From the NCBI GenBank assembly GCA_028680705.1, contig JAQUJY010000012.1, forward strand, positions 1 through 48,225: a stretch of 48,225 nucleotides of DNA. Direction: 5' to 3'. The position numbers and the translations under genes are program-made. Below, piece by piece: positions 28,236-36,956 of this stretch. The stretch is from Bacteroidales bacterium. GTDB taxonomy: Bacteria; Bacteroidota; Bacteroidia; Bacteroidales; Tenuifilaceae. Within the stretch, counting starts at the first letter, position 1. Each line of letters starts with the position of its first letter. The notes under the pieces are model-generated. The model searched no databases. It saw only the letters and a program-made list of their open reading frames with translations, and had not been told where the DNA came from.

Positions 28236-28520
28236 ATAAACTTATCGTACAATTTATCACCCCACTAAATCCTTTGAGTTTGGTGTTACGGATTAACTCA
28301 CTCAATTTATCTGTTTTTTTGTAAAAAAAATTTTATCCTCTCTTGGCGGTGTTTTGGCTTCTTAACCTGCTTGGCACAAACCTGTTTTAGGTTCCTAAAT
28401 ATCTCAGGGAATTATGTTTTTATGGAGCTTTGATATTTATGTGGCTTAGGCAGTACGGGTTAAACTAAAAATTATTAGGGTGATTTTGTTGGTTTTATAG
28501 GGTAAAACTACCTAAAAAGT

Positions 28521-28528
28521 TATATTTG
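28521..28528 (+). promoter_or_regulatory. TAnnTTTG -7 box upstream of the hemerythrin-LuxR pair
   Basis: TATATTTG followed by CA lies 26 nt before the ATG at 28555. A dyad-symmetric sequence (28492-28514) sits where RNA polymerase or an activator would contact -10 to -30. No TTTG is at -33, which would fit an activator-dependent promoter, although this is inference. Confidence 0.5.
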
Positions 28529-28554
28529 CAGAGGATAATCTAATAGCAATAAGC

Positions 28555-29280
28555 ATGTTTACCTCCAGAATGAAACTAGCCGAAGTGGTGCAGGCTAACT
28601 TTAACACGTTAAGCGTAATTAATCGGTTTGGGATTAAGCTTGGATTTGGCGATTTTTCTGTTCACAAGGTTTGTGAGGCAAATGGAGTGAATGTTGACTT
28701 TTTTCTTGAGATTCTTAATGCTTTTCACGATAAAAACTATTTCCCACAAGAGCAACTTCAGAGTTTTAGTGTTGCCGAAATCGTAAGTTATCTCCGTAAG
28801 ACCCATCAAGATTATATGTACCAGAATATACCGCATGTGGAAATGCTGTTGGAGCAGCTTGAGGTTGATTGTTCAAAACCTGATGAGATAAAGTTGGTGC
28901 ACAACTTTTTTAACGAGTATAAGGATGAACTTTTTAAGCATCTACTTTGGGAGGACGACAAAATATTTCCTTATGCTCAAAGCGTTGAGCATGCCTATAT
29001 TAATGGAAGCAATGTAAAGCAGATTGTTGAGGCTATAAGAGCGTACCCAATGAGTAATTTTCTTGATGAACACGACGATATTGAGTCGAAGCTTAATGAT
29101 ATTAATATTCTTTTTGTAAAGTACTTGCCACCAGTTTACAATCAGCATTTATGCATAAGGATTCTAAGAGAATTCTCAATTCTTGAGCAGGATATTAATA
29201 ATCATTCAAGAATTGAGGAGAAGGTACTTGCGCCCAAAGTAATTAAGATGGAGAAATTTTTACTAAAGCAGCATGAGTAA
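28555..29280 (+). CDS. Hemerythrin/RIC-like di-iron protein with degenerate ScdA_N domain
   Basis: A 241-residue protein. Residues about 6-55 resemble the ScdA_N (DUF542) domain (LAEVVQANFNTLSVINRFGI ... CEANGVNVDFFLEIL), but KLGFGD replaces the usual cysteine-containing CCGG segment. Residues about 78-235 form a hemerythrin-like four-helix bundle. Candidate iron ligands are His84, His129 with Glu133 (HLLWEDDKIFP), His173 (DEHDD) and His217 with Glu221 (NNHSRIEEKVLAP). The 44-residue interval between His173 and His217 equals that in E. coli YtfE (160 to 204). No His stands where YtfE has His105; Asp105 lies near it. YtfE/ScdA proteins are linked to repair of nitrosative or oxidative damage to Fe-S clusters. 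The stop overlaps the LuxR-type gene by 8 nt, which suggests a regulatory partner role. Confidence 0.82.
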   Translation: MFTSRMKLAEVVQANFNTLSVINRFGIKLGFGDFSVHKVCEANGVNVDFFLEILNAFHDKNYFPQEQLQSFSVAEIVSYLRKTHQDYMYQNIPHVEMLLEQLEVDCSKPDEIKLVHNFFNEYKDELFKHLLWEDDKIFPYAQSVEHAYINGSNVKQIVEAIRAYPMSNFLDEHDDIESKLNDINILFVKYLPPVYNQHLCIRILREFSILEQDINNHSRIEEKVLAPKVIKMEKFLLKQHE

Positions 29281-29881
29281 AACCACATTTATTGTTGCTG
29301 AACCCGTTTTTTTAGTACGCAAGGGGCTGGTTAATGTAATTAATGAGTTGCCCAATGCCATAGTTGTTAGCGAATTAGAGTTAACAAAAAATCTTACTAA
29401 AACAGTTGTAGGTACAGGTAGTTATGCTGATGTGCTTGTAATAAGTTCTGATTTGCTTGACGAAACGAGCCAATCGAAATTTAAAAGTTTTACATCAAAG
29501 CGGAAAAGTATTGTAATTATTGGGGTTGCTAAAACTGCAAATGATATTCCCATTGACCTTAAGCCCTTCTTTTCCGAAATTGTTTTGCTTAGCGATAGTA
29601 AGAGTGTTGTTGTCGATAAGTTTAAGCAGATACTTAGCTCTGTTACAACCACCGATGATGCATCTCAGGCTCAAGTGTTGACCGAGCGAGAGGCTCAAAT
29701 TCTTAGGGATGTTGCTCTTGGTTTATCAAATAAAGGGATTGCCGACAAAAACTTTATTAGTCCACACACAGTTATTACTCATCGGAAGAATATCACCAAA
29801 AAATTGGGTATAAAAACGGTTTCGGGGTTAACTATATATGCAATCCTGAATAAACTTATTGGTATTGATGAAGGGAGTTAG
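29273..29881 (+). CDS. LuxR/NarL-type regulator with degenerate receiver
   Basis: A 202-residue DNA-binding protein. The N-terminal 120 residues have the outline of a receiver domain (TTFIVAEPVFLVRKGLVNVI), but its catalytic residues are missing. The DD pair is Ala-Glu, the phosphoacceptor place in DVLVIS is Ser58, and no conserved Lys is seen near LLSDSK. The C-terminal domain (about 136-195) is a clear LuxR HTH: LTEREAQILRDVALGLSNKGIA, then FISPHTVITHRKNITKKLGI. The gene starts inside the last codons of the hemerythrin gene, so the two are translationally coupled. Phosphorylation is unlikely to control it; direct interaction with the hemerythrin protein is a reasonable inference. Target genes are unknown; the transporter 85 nt downstream is a candidate. 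Confidence 0.88.
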   Translation: MSKTTFIVAEPVFLVRKGLVNVINELPNAIVVSELELTKNLTKTVVGTGSYADVLVISSDLLDETSQSKFKSFTSKRKSIVIIGVAKTANDIPIDLKPFFSEIVLLSDSKSVVVDKFKQILSSVTTTDDASQAQVLTEREAQILRDVALGLSNKGIADKNFISPHTVITHRKNITKKLGIKTVSGLTIYAILNKLIGIDEGS

Positions 29882-29966
29882 GCAGTTTTTGAGAGCAGAT
29901 TAAAGGGTTAAGTAATTGATTATGAAATTTGTGGTGTTAAAGTAAAAATTAGAGAAATTATAGAAG

Positions 29967-31259
29967 ATGGAAAAATTATCAAAGAAAAAGGGTTTAGCCT
30001 CGTTTCCTCGAAATTTTTGGACGGTTATAGTGATGGAGTTTTTCGAAAGAGGTTCCTACTATGGGGTTATGTCAATACTCTCAGTATACCTGGTCCTCGA
30101 TGTTAGCCAAGGAGGATTAGGCTTTTCAAAGGAAAGTGTTGGTGTAATAAAAAGTGTTATTACTCCTTTACTATACATTTTACCCATACTCAGTGGGGCT
30201 TTGGCCGATCAGTTTGGCTATAAAAAAACGTTGGTTTTTTCTTTTATCGTTATGTCGCTAGGGTATTTCTTTACCAGCATTAGCACAAGTTACCTGTTGG
30301 TTTTTGCTAGTCTAATGCTAATGGTTACTGGCGCGGGCTTTTTTAAACCTATCATATCGGGTACTATTGCCCAAAGCACCGATGAGAGTAACTCTACCTT
30401 AGGATTTGGGATTTTTTACTGGACAATCAATCTTGGAGCATTCCTCTTTCCGCTTTTCCTAATTCCCGTTCTGAAGGAGATGGGGTGGAACTATATCTTT
30501 ATTATGGCTGCCGTTGGTACAGGCTGGTTGCTAATCCTTACCCTGTTTGTGTATAAGGAGCCTCCAAGGCCTGAGGCTAAAAAAACTATCCCCGAGGTGC
30601 TAAAGGGAGCGCTTTTGGTGCTTAAGGATTATCGGTTTGTTGTAATGATTGTCATTTATTCGTGTTTCTGGATTCTGTACTTTCAGATGTTCGATACAGT
30701 GCTTTGGTATTTAACCGAGCATATGGATATGACGCCCGTTAACAATGCCGTAAATTCATTTTTGGCTCTTTTTACCGATAATCCTTCATGGAGGTTTGAA
30801 GCGGAGCATGTTACGGTTATCAATGCAGGTACAATAATCCTGTTGCAGCTCATCATATCATTTATAGTGAAAAATACCAAAGCGTTACCAACCATGATTG
30901 TTGGTATTGCGCTAGGCACCATTGGGATGGGCGTATTGGCCATATCAACACATGCATGGGTGTTTATGGCAGGTATTATTATCTTTTCGGTTGGGGAGAT
31001 GACGGCACACCCTAAATTTATCTCGTATGTAGGGCTTATTGCTCCGCCCGATAAAAAGGCTCTTTACCTTGGATACTCATTCCTTTACGGCGTTATAGGA
31101 AGCGGTATTGGGGGCATTTTAGGTGCATTTACCTATGTGAGGTTTGTTACAGAGATGGGGCGCCCAGATATACTTTGGCTTATGTTTAGCGGTATTGGAG
31201 TGTTGACTATTATCGGACTATTGCTTTACAATAAGTTTTTAGCACCCCAGAAAGCGTAA
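29967..31259 (+). CDS. MFS transporter, POT/PTR2 (proton-dependent oligopeptide) family-like
   Basis: A 430-residue membrane protein with about 12 hydrophobic helices. The first helix carries EFFERGSYYG, the ExxERxxYYG motif of POT proton-peptide symporters. A second PTR2-like motif, FYWTINLGA, occurs near residue 153. Length is at the short end for the family, which often has two extra helices. The substrate may be di- or tripeptides, but several Bacteroidota POT-like proteins have no known substrate. It follows the LuxR gene by 85 nt on the same strand and is followed by a strong palindrome at 31344-31375. Confidence 0.83.
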   Translation: MEKLSKKKGLASFPRNFWTVIVMEFFERGSYYGVMSILSVYLVLDVSQGGLGFSKESVGVIKSVITPLLYILPILSGALADQFGYKKTLVFSFIVMSLGYFFTSISTSYLLVFASLMLMVTGAGFFKPIISGTIAQSTDESNSTLGFGIFYWTINLGAFLFPLFLIPVLKEMGWNYIFIMAAVGTGWLLILTLFVYKEPPRPEAKKTIPEVLKGALLVLKDYRFVVMIVIYSCFWILYFQMFDTVLWYLTEHMDMTPVNNAVNSFLALFTDNPSWRFEAEHVTVINAGTIILLQLIISFIVKNTKALPTMIVGIALGTIGMGVLAISTHAWVFMAGIIIFSVGEMTAHPKFISYVGLIAPPDKKALYLGYSFLYGVIGSGIGGILGAFTYVRFVTEMGRPDILWLMFSGIGVLTIIGLLLYNKFLAPQKA

Positions 31260-31613
31260 ATTATATTAAGAACTGTTCCGTTTAGGGTTCTACTGTGATT
31301 TTTTAAGATAGGTTAAAAACCCTTGACCACTATAAAATATTAAGAGGGTATGTAAAGTTAACTTTATATACCCTTTCCCATATATGGGTCTCCTTTCTTT
31401 CCTAATCCTATACCACCGAGTTGTTCAGATATTTTACCAGAAAAGCCCGTAGTGAATTATATCAGAGCTGGTTATGTGACGTTTGGTTGTACTATCATAA
31501 GACTCATTTATTCATAGACTTGTCTCTTTAAATAAGTGGAGATATGGTCAACAAAACGAGGGCTTGTCTGTTACTTATTATGAAAAAGTTGTATAAACTA
31601 AAATGAGCATAAT
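31260..31613 (+). other. Intergenic region, 354 nt
   Basis: It lies between two plus-strand genes (transporter and OsmC). The only structure seen is the long palindrome at 31344-31375. It must include the OsmC promoter, but no TAnnTTTG box is apparent. No gene is visible. Confidence 0.45.
31344..31375 (+). terminator. Long palindromic hairpin after the transporter gene
   Basis: Positions 31345-31357 pair with 31362-31374 (AGGGTATGTAAAG against CTTTATATACCCT) with one G-T wobble and a central TTAA. No long T run follows (TTT then CCC), so it may be a weak terminator, an RNA-stability hairpin or an operator. It begins 84 nt after the transporter stop. Confidence 0.45.
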
Positions 31614-32060
31614 ATGATTTCAACAATTAAAGTAAACGGAAAAATGGGTTCTGGTTTCAGAACCGAAATAGGATGCTCTCATCCTTTTGTAATTGACCAA
31701 CCTAAATCCGCAGGTGGAACTGATGAAGGCCCAAATCCACTTGAGGTTTTCTTATCTGCACTTCCGGGATGCCTTTGTGCACTTGGACGAATAATTGCCA
31801 TGCAACGTGGCATTGAGCTTAGAGGCATGGAGGTTCTGGTTGAGGGTGATATTAACAAGGGTTTCCTAATGGGACAAACTAAAGAGGGTAAAGCCGGATT
31901 TATTGAAATTCGCACCTGTGTTAGAATTGATGCGGATATGAGTGAAGAGGAAAAGAACTCATTCCTCCATGAGATTGATTCTCGTTGCCCAATTTCAGAT
32001 AATATGGCAAACAAGTCAAGTGTTGAGGTTGAGATTTGTGACCTTAGTGTAGTAGCGTAA
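31614..32060 (+). CDS. OsmC-family protein
   Basis: A 148-residue OsmC/Ohr-superfamily protein. The two redox cysteine positions are present: Cys53 within PGCLCALG (with a second Cys at 55) and Cys125 within SRCPISDN. Family members such as Ohr and OsmC reduce organic hydroperoxides with a dithiol partner; other OsmC-like proteins have unknown substrates. GGTDEGPNPLEVFLSALPGC is the usual family start. It is monocistronic, with a strong terminator directly after it. Whether it is regulated with the hemerythrin-LuxR genes upstream is not visible. Confidence 0.9.
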   Translation: MISTIKVNGKMGSGFRTEIGCSHPFVIDQPKSAGGTDEGPNPLEVFLSALPGCLCALGRIIAMQRGIELRGMEVLVEGDINKGFLMGQTKEGKAGFIEIRTCVRIDADMSEEEKNSFLHEIDSRCPISDNMANKSSVEVEICDLSVVA

Positions 32061-32082
32061 TAGTTTTTTTAGGTTTATAAAA

Positions 32083-32117
32083 AAAAGGGGTTGTCCTATT
32101 TGGGATAGCCCCTTTTT
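32083..32117. terminator. Bidirectional terminator between OsmC and TlpA-like genes
   Basis: GGGG plus TTGTCC (32087-32096) pairs with GGATAGCCCC (32103-32112) using two wobble pairs, with A and T runs on the two sides. It serves the convergent genes ending at 32060 (+) and 32141 (-). Confidence 0.85.
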
Positions 32118-32140
32118 AATTTTTTATCCTGTTTTAATTT

Positions 32141-33529
32141 TTACAGCTGTTTCAAATGCTTGTCGAAAAGTAGTGAAGTTTCCTCATCGGATGGGCGAGA
32201 AGCAGGGTACTCAATAATATTCCCCTCTGCATCAATTAGCACAAAAGTTGGTATCCCAGTTATTTGGTATTGCTGTGCCGCATCCGACTGCCAAGCCTTT
32301 TCTGCATAGAATTGATAACCCCCTAACTTTTTTTCTTTAACCATTTTAATCCATGCCTCTTTATTGTCATCAATCGATATGGCAATAAATGCGACAGGCT
32401 TGTTTTTGTATGTCTCTTTTAACTTAATAAGGTATGGTAATTCTCTGAGGCAGGGGCCACACCAGGTTGCCCAAAAATCAATGTAAACTAGCTGTCCTCT
32501 AAAATCGCTTAGAGAATAAGTCTCTCCGTCAATTCCTTCAAGCGTAAACTCAGGTGCTATTTTACCAGGGGCAAGCAGCATACGCTTTGCCAGTGAGTGT
32601 TCAACACGTTTTAGGTAAGGTGGAAATGTTGCAACACCAAGAAAGTGGTTGCCAATATTTTCTGCAACCTCAATACTTGAAAATTCAATAGTTCCCTGGG
32701 TTTGATTGTGTTTGTATAAATCCCTTAGGGTTGGGTTGCTAACTAGCGAGTCAACCAAGTCAAAGAAGATGAGATTTTGTTCAAACTCTGATATACCCTT
32801 GTTATTGTCGTTATTGATTATTGTCCAGTACTCACTTTTTAAATGGTTAAATACTAGATTTGTATACTCATTTATGCTGATATGCTTTATGTTGTTAAAA
32901 TCGACCTCAGTCATAAAACTATAATCCGCAGGATTTGGTATATGTTCTACTTTGTTGATTCTTGCGTTATAGTTTGGATAGTTGTAAAGCATTTCTTTTA
33001 CCCTATAATCGGCTCTGGCCAATTCCATCTCGGCAAATTGTTTATTCTTTTTTTCAGGGGTGGGAATCAATTTCTCAACTTCACTCTTTGCTGAATCGAG
33101 CTTTGCCAAAAACTCATCTTTGGGCAACTGGTAAAGTGCAGTAAAGTCTTGGGTAAGCGTGCTAAAAACTTGGTTAGCTTTGTATATAATCAAGTTGTAT
33201 TCGCTATTATCGCCAGTAAAACTTGGCTCTTCCTCCAAATTCCCAAAATCGAAAGAGATAAACGACGCATTGCCTGGGCTCATAAAAAGTGTATGCCTAA
33301 TCCTCCCTGCTCTTAGGGTAAAGTATTGGGGTATGCTAATTTCAGTGTTAAAACTGAAACTTCCATCGGTTTCTACCTTTACTGTATCGGTAATACCTTT
33401 GCTAATTACAAGGGCGTAATCTGTATCGAGGTTTTGTATATTTCCATTAATCTCAATAGTCTGTGGTTTGTTGCTGGTGCATGCAGCAATGGTTACAAGT
33501 GCAAATGATGCCAAAAAAAACCTTTTCAT
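32141..33529 (-). CDS. TlpA-like thiol-disulfide oxidoreductase with DUF4369 (lipoprotein)
   Basis: A 462-residue envelope lipoprotein. Its signal peptide ends in a lipobox at Cys17 (AACTSN). Residues about 23-115 are a DUF4369-like beta domain (IEINGNIQNLDTDYALVI). The middle (about 120-310) is a helical region, and residues about 320-460 form a thioredoxin fold of the AhpC/TSA-TlpA type. The redox motif WCGPC lies near residue 355 in FWATWCGPCLRELP, and the cis-proline is in GIPTFVLID. Such proteins reduce disulfides in the periplasm of Bacteroidota. It stands alone on its strand, with a shared terminator at 32083-32117. Confidence 0.9.
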   Translation of the reverse strand: MKRFFLASFALVTIAACTSNKPQTIEINGNIQNLDTDYALVISKGITDTVKVETDGSFSFNTEISIPQYFTLRAGRIRHTLFMSPGNASFISFDFGNLEEEPSFTGDNSEYNLIIYKANQVFSTLTQDFTALYQLPKDEFLAKLDSAKSEVEKLIPTPEKKNKQFAEMELARADYRVKEMLYNYPNYNARINKVEHIPNPADYSFMTEVDFNNIKHISINEYTNLVFNHLKSEYWTIINNDNNKGISEFEQNLIFFDLVDSLVSNPTLRDLYKHNQTQGTIEFSSIEVAENIGNHFLGVATFPPYLKRVEHSLAKRMLLAPGKIAPEFTLEGIDGETYSLSDFRGQLVYIDFWATWCGPCLRELPYLIKLKETYKNKPVAFIAISIDDNKEAWIKMVKEKKLGGYQFYAEKAWQSDAAQQYQITGIPTFVLIDAEGNIIEYPASRPSDEETSLLFDKHLKQL

Positions 33530-33625
33530 AATTGATGTTGTTTTTATTTTGCGAAAAATACAAGATTTTCATTAGAAAAATGAATAGGAATAATAATATA
33601 TCTACAATTTAACAATTCATAGCTG

Positions 33626-36600
33626 CTAATTGTTTTGCTGCACTTCAACAAGTTTATTGGCATCAACATACCATAAAAAAGCGTTTACTTCCGTATAGCC
33701 CATTGCAGTTAGAAGATTCTTGTACCTACCTACTTGCTTGTTGTGAGTTTTTGCTTCTTCACCAAATTTAAAATCAACAATAATCGCCACTGTATTGCGA
33801 ATCATCACGCGGTCTGGTCGATAGGTAAATCCCTGGGGGGTAATGATTGATTGCTCATTTTTAACCTCCCAGCTACCGCTAAACCAGTCTGAGAATGGTG
33901 CTTTACTCAGACGTTCCCTAATTAGTTTTTCCGTAGCCTCTCTTTGGTCTTCAGGAATTAGACCTTGTACTTTTGCATTGTGTACGGCTTGCTCAATATC
34001 TTTTACCGTTGTTATGTTGGCAAAAATGTCATGCATTACTTTTCCATGGATTAGCGGTTCAAGCAATGGGTTAATTGTATCATTAAAAAACCCTTCCGAT
34101 TCCATTTTTAGCTTTATGCTGCTTAGGCTTTGTCCCACAGGGTAACTATTTACCAACCATAGGTTTTGGTTTGATGATGAGGATGTATTCAGCTGTTCAT
34201 TCTCTTTCTTGCCTATATGGTATTTTTCAATTCTATTTTCAGTATCGTCACTGGATGATTCCATGCCCATATCCATTACGATATTTCGGATGAGTTTTGA
34301 CACTGAATTAAGTTCATTGTCAGCGTTTTCCATCTCCTTTTTTGATAGCGGGGTGTAGATGTATAACTCTTTCTTTGCACGGGTAAATCCAACGTAAAGC
34401 AGGTTAATGTTATCTACAAGTTCCTTCATTTCCTCTTCAGCTACATCGCGGGCAAATAGGCTTTGTAATGCAGTTTTTGATGCCTGAATCGGGTATTTGG
34501 GGAGTATATCGAATGGTTTAACTGGTGAACTTACCCATAGCGTGGGCTGTTTTCCCGATTGTCTGAACATCCAGTTTGCGTAGGGAATAATTACAACAGG
34601 AAACTCTAACCCTTTCGATTTGTGAATTGTTGTAATGGATAGTGCATTGGTTGTTTCGGGAACGGTTAGGGAAAGTTTTTCGTTTTTTTCCTGCCACCAA
34701 GTCAAGAAACGATTTACATCACCGCCACCCTTGCTTGTTATGGTTGCCATATGCTCATGGAGTTCTGCAAGGTAAGCTAGTTCGCCTTTGATACTTTGTA
34801 GGTTATATTTCTGAACAATAGCCTCAAAAACCTCTTGAAGTGGTCGTGTATTCAGTGAGCTGAGCCAATCAACCTCATCGGAGGTAAACTCTGGGCTAAA
34901 ATAGGTGTGCCAATCGGTGTTCTGAATTTGGGTTACAATTGCAAGTTCTTTTGCAAAGACCCTTTTCTCTACCTCGTTTTTACTATCCTGAACGAGCGAA
35001 AGAGCAGAAACAACAAACCTAACAACATGCGAAGCCTTTAGTTTTAACCCTTCTTGGCTTACAAAAGCAATTTTATCTTCTGCATTTTCTGACGCCTTAT
35101 TGTGCTCAAGAAGCATGTTGGCAATTCTTTGTCCATCGGATTTTGTGCGAATTAGTATGCCAATTTGGCTTAAGGAGTAGGTTCTCCTTAGCTCTTTTAT
35201 CTGACCTATTATTTCTTCCGCTAGAATTTTATCACACTCAATATTGTTCCCCTTTTCAAAGAAGTTAACTTCAACATACCCTTGTTCTTTATAATCATCT
35301 TTACTGGGGATTTGTTGAGTATCGGCGTATGCTTTTTCTATCAGCTGACTAAACTCTTTAATAATTTCTGGAATAGAATCTTTAAGCATGTTAGCGATAT
35401 GATTAACAGCGGCTTGCTTTGCTTTTTCAAAGAAGTTGTTATTAAAACGAATAATCTGGGGTAAGCTTCGCCAGTTATGGGTTAACGATTTTCTATTTAC
35501 ACCAAGCCGATAAAAATCCTTATCAACCTGGTTGGCTAAAATGCTCCAATTCCCATTGCGCCACCGATAAATAGATTGCTTAACATCACCTACAATCATA
35601 CTAAAGAAATCCTGCGAGAGGCTGTTTTCTATTAATGGTTTAAAGTTGTGCCATTGTACCTCGGAGGTGTCCTGAAACTCATCAATCATGTACATATCGT
35701 AACGGGTACCCACTTTCTCGTAAACAAAAGGTGCATCGCTACCCTTAACAAGTTCCCTTAGCAAATGGCCACTATCGCTTAAAAGGAGGAAACCCTCTTG
35801 GTGCGAGAGTTCTTTAATCTTATTCCACAGATCGCCAATTAGTGCCAGGTTTTCAAGGTTTCGCAGAATTAACCTCGATGAAATAAAAACTTCACCATTC
35901 TGGCTAATCAGCTCAATTATTCTTTTTAATGCAGGGTGCAGTACGTTAACAACAGCCGATTGTATTGGGTTGAATAGTTCCTCGTTTTTTGCTGTCGCTT
36001 TACTTACCCACTCCTCACCATTAGGGCTATTTTGCGCAGTAACTACCCTTGACAATTTGGTATTTGGCAGCTCATTGGAAGAGTTAACCAACTCCAAGCA
36101 TTTCTTGAAAAATCCCATAACACCACTATTCCCATAGCTAAAGTTGCTGGGGGTTAACTGACGTTTTTCAAGTTCGGTGTATACAAGTTGAGCCTCCGTA
36201 TTTATGTTTTTAACAAGTGATGAGGTTATAGCAATAAGTTCATGCCTTAGTTTGTTGACATTTTGTCTGTCGGTGAATTTCTCAACCTCTTTTCGACTCA
36301 TCAACCTAAATTTTTCGGAGAATAGCTGGTTTCCTAGTTCAATCAGTTTTCCTCTAACATCCCAACTTTTGCCCTCATCCATAAGCGAGTAGCCCATTTG
36401 GCTAATCCACGAAAGGAGTTCTTTGGTTTGCGATGCCGAGTCGAGCAGGTTATCTGCTGCTAGCTCGAGCACAGGTCCTGTGTCTAGTTCAATATCAACG
36501 CCTCCCTGTTCGCCAATTTCCCATAGCAGAGACTGTATCACCCTTTGCACAAAACTATCGATTGTACTAATTGAAAAAAGGCTATAATCGTGGAGAATAA

Positions 36601-36880
36601 GGGATAATGCTTTTTGAGCTTTTTTAGTTATTTGGTCTTCGGGTATTGTTGTTTCTTCAGTAATATTTTTAAAAATACTCGTTTTATCCCCATTGGCCAG
36701 GTTAAAGAGTTCGCTAAGTATCCTTTGCTTCATCTCGTTAGTAGCCTTGTTTGTAAAGGTTACGGCAAGGATGTTCCTAAAGCTTTCAGGGTTTTCTAGT
36801 ACTTGCTTAATGTATTCAACAGCTAGCCTGTAGGTTTTACCCGATCCAGCAGATGCACTATATACAATTAGTTGCGACAT
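33626..36880 (-). CDS. AddA/RecB-like UvrD helicase with C-terminal nuclease
   Basis: A 1084-residue SF1 helicase-exonuclease for double-strand break processing. Walker A is in YSASAGSGKTYRLA (residues about 8-21). Motif II, MIDEFQDTSEVQWHNF, is near 398. QSIYRWRNGNWSIL (motif III) and the late motifs TTIHKSKGLEFPVVI (near 750) and GFTRAKKELYIYTP are present. The C-terminal PD-(D/E)XK nuclease is visible as IHGKVMHDIF (about 970) and VDFKFGEEAKTHNKQVGRY (about 1033-1050). The architecture is that of AddA or RecB. An AddB or RecC/RecD partner, often adjacent in Bacteroidota, is not found on either side in this window. Confidence 0.9.
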   Translation of the reverse strand: MSQLIVYSASAGSGKTYRLAVEYIKQVLENPESFRNILAVTFTNKATNEMKQRILSELFNLANGDKTSIFKNITEETTIPEDQITKKAQKALSLILHDYSLFSISTIDSFVQRVIQSLLWEIGEQGGVDIELDTGPVLELAADNLLDSASQTKELLSWISQMGYSLMDEGKSWDVRGKLIELGNQLFSEKFRLMSRKEVEKFTDRQNVNKLRHELIAITSSLVKNINTEAQLVYTELEKRQLTPSNFSYGNSGVMGFFKKCLELVNSSNELPNTKLSRVVTAQNSPNGEEWVSKATAKNEELFNPIQSAVVNVLHPALKRIIELISQNGEVFISSRLILRNLENLALIGDLWNKIKELSHQEGFLLLSDSGHLLRELVKGSDAPFVYEKVGTRYDMYMIDEFQDTSEVQWHNFKPLIENSLSQDFFSMIVGDVKQSIYRWRNGNWSILANQVDKDFYRLGVNRKSLTHNWRSLPQIIRFNNNFFEKAKQAAVNHIANMLKDSIPEIIKEFSQLIEKAYADTQQIPSKDDYKEQGYVEVNFFEKGNNIECDKILAEEIIGQIKELRRTYSLSQIGILIRTKSDGQRIANMLLEHNKASENAEDKIAFVSQEGLKLKASHVVRFVVSALSLVQDSKNEVEKRVFAKELAIVTQIQNTDWHTYFSPEFTSDEVDWLSSLNTRPLQEVFEAIVQKYNLQSIKGELAYLAELHEHMATITSKGGGDVNRFLTWWQEKNEKLSLTVPETTNALSITTIHKSKGLEFPVVIIPYANWMFRQSGKQPTLWVSSPVKPFDILPKYPIQASKTALQSLFARDVAEEEMKELVDNINLLYVGFTRAKKELYIYTPLSKKEMENADNELNSVSKLIRNIVMDMGMESSSDDTENRIEKYHIGKKENEQLNTSSSSNQNLWLVNSYPVGQSLSSIKLKMESEGFFNDTINPLLEPLIHGKVMHDIFANITTVKDIEQAVHNAKVQGLIPEDQREATEKLIRERLSKAPFSDWFSGSWEVKNEQSIITPQGFTYRPDRVMIRNTVAIIVDFKFGEEAKTHNKQVGRYKNLLTAMGYTEVNAFLWYVDANKLVEVQQNN

Positions 36881-36956
36881 TTTACTTGTTGTTTTGCAGA
36901 GAACTTAAAGGTAATGTTTTTTGCATTAATTCAGTTGGTGTAGGCTGGTGTAAAAA

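Larger units (their letters stand above)
28185..28554. other. Divergent intergenic region, 370 nt
   Basis: It separates the GT2 gene (minus) from the hemerythrin gene (plus). It contains -7 boxes for both directions (28228-28235 minus; 28521-28528 plus), a small hairpin AACCTGTTTTAGGTT near 28379, and a dyad GTTTTA/TAAAAC at 28492-28508 enclosed by TAGG/CCTA just upstream of the plus-strand box. No gene is visible. Confidence 0.5.
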
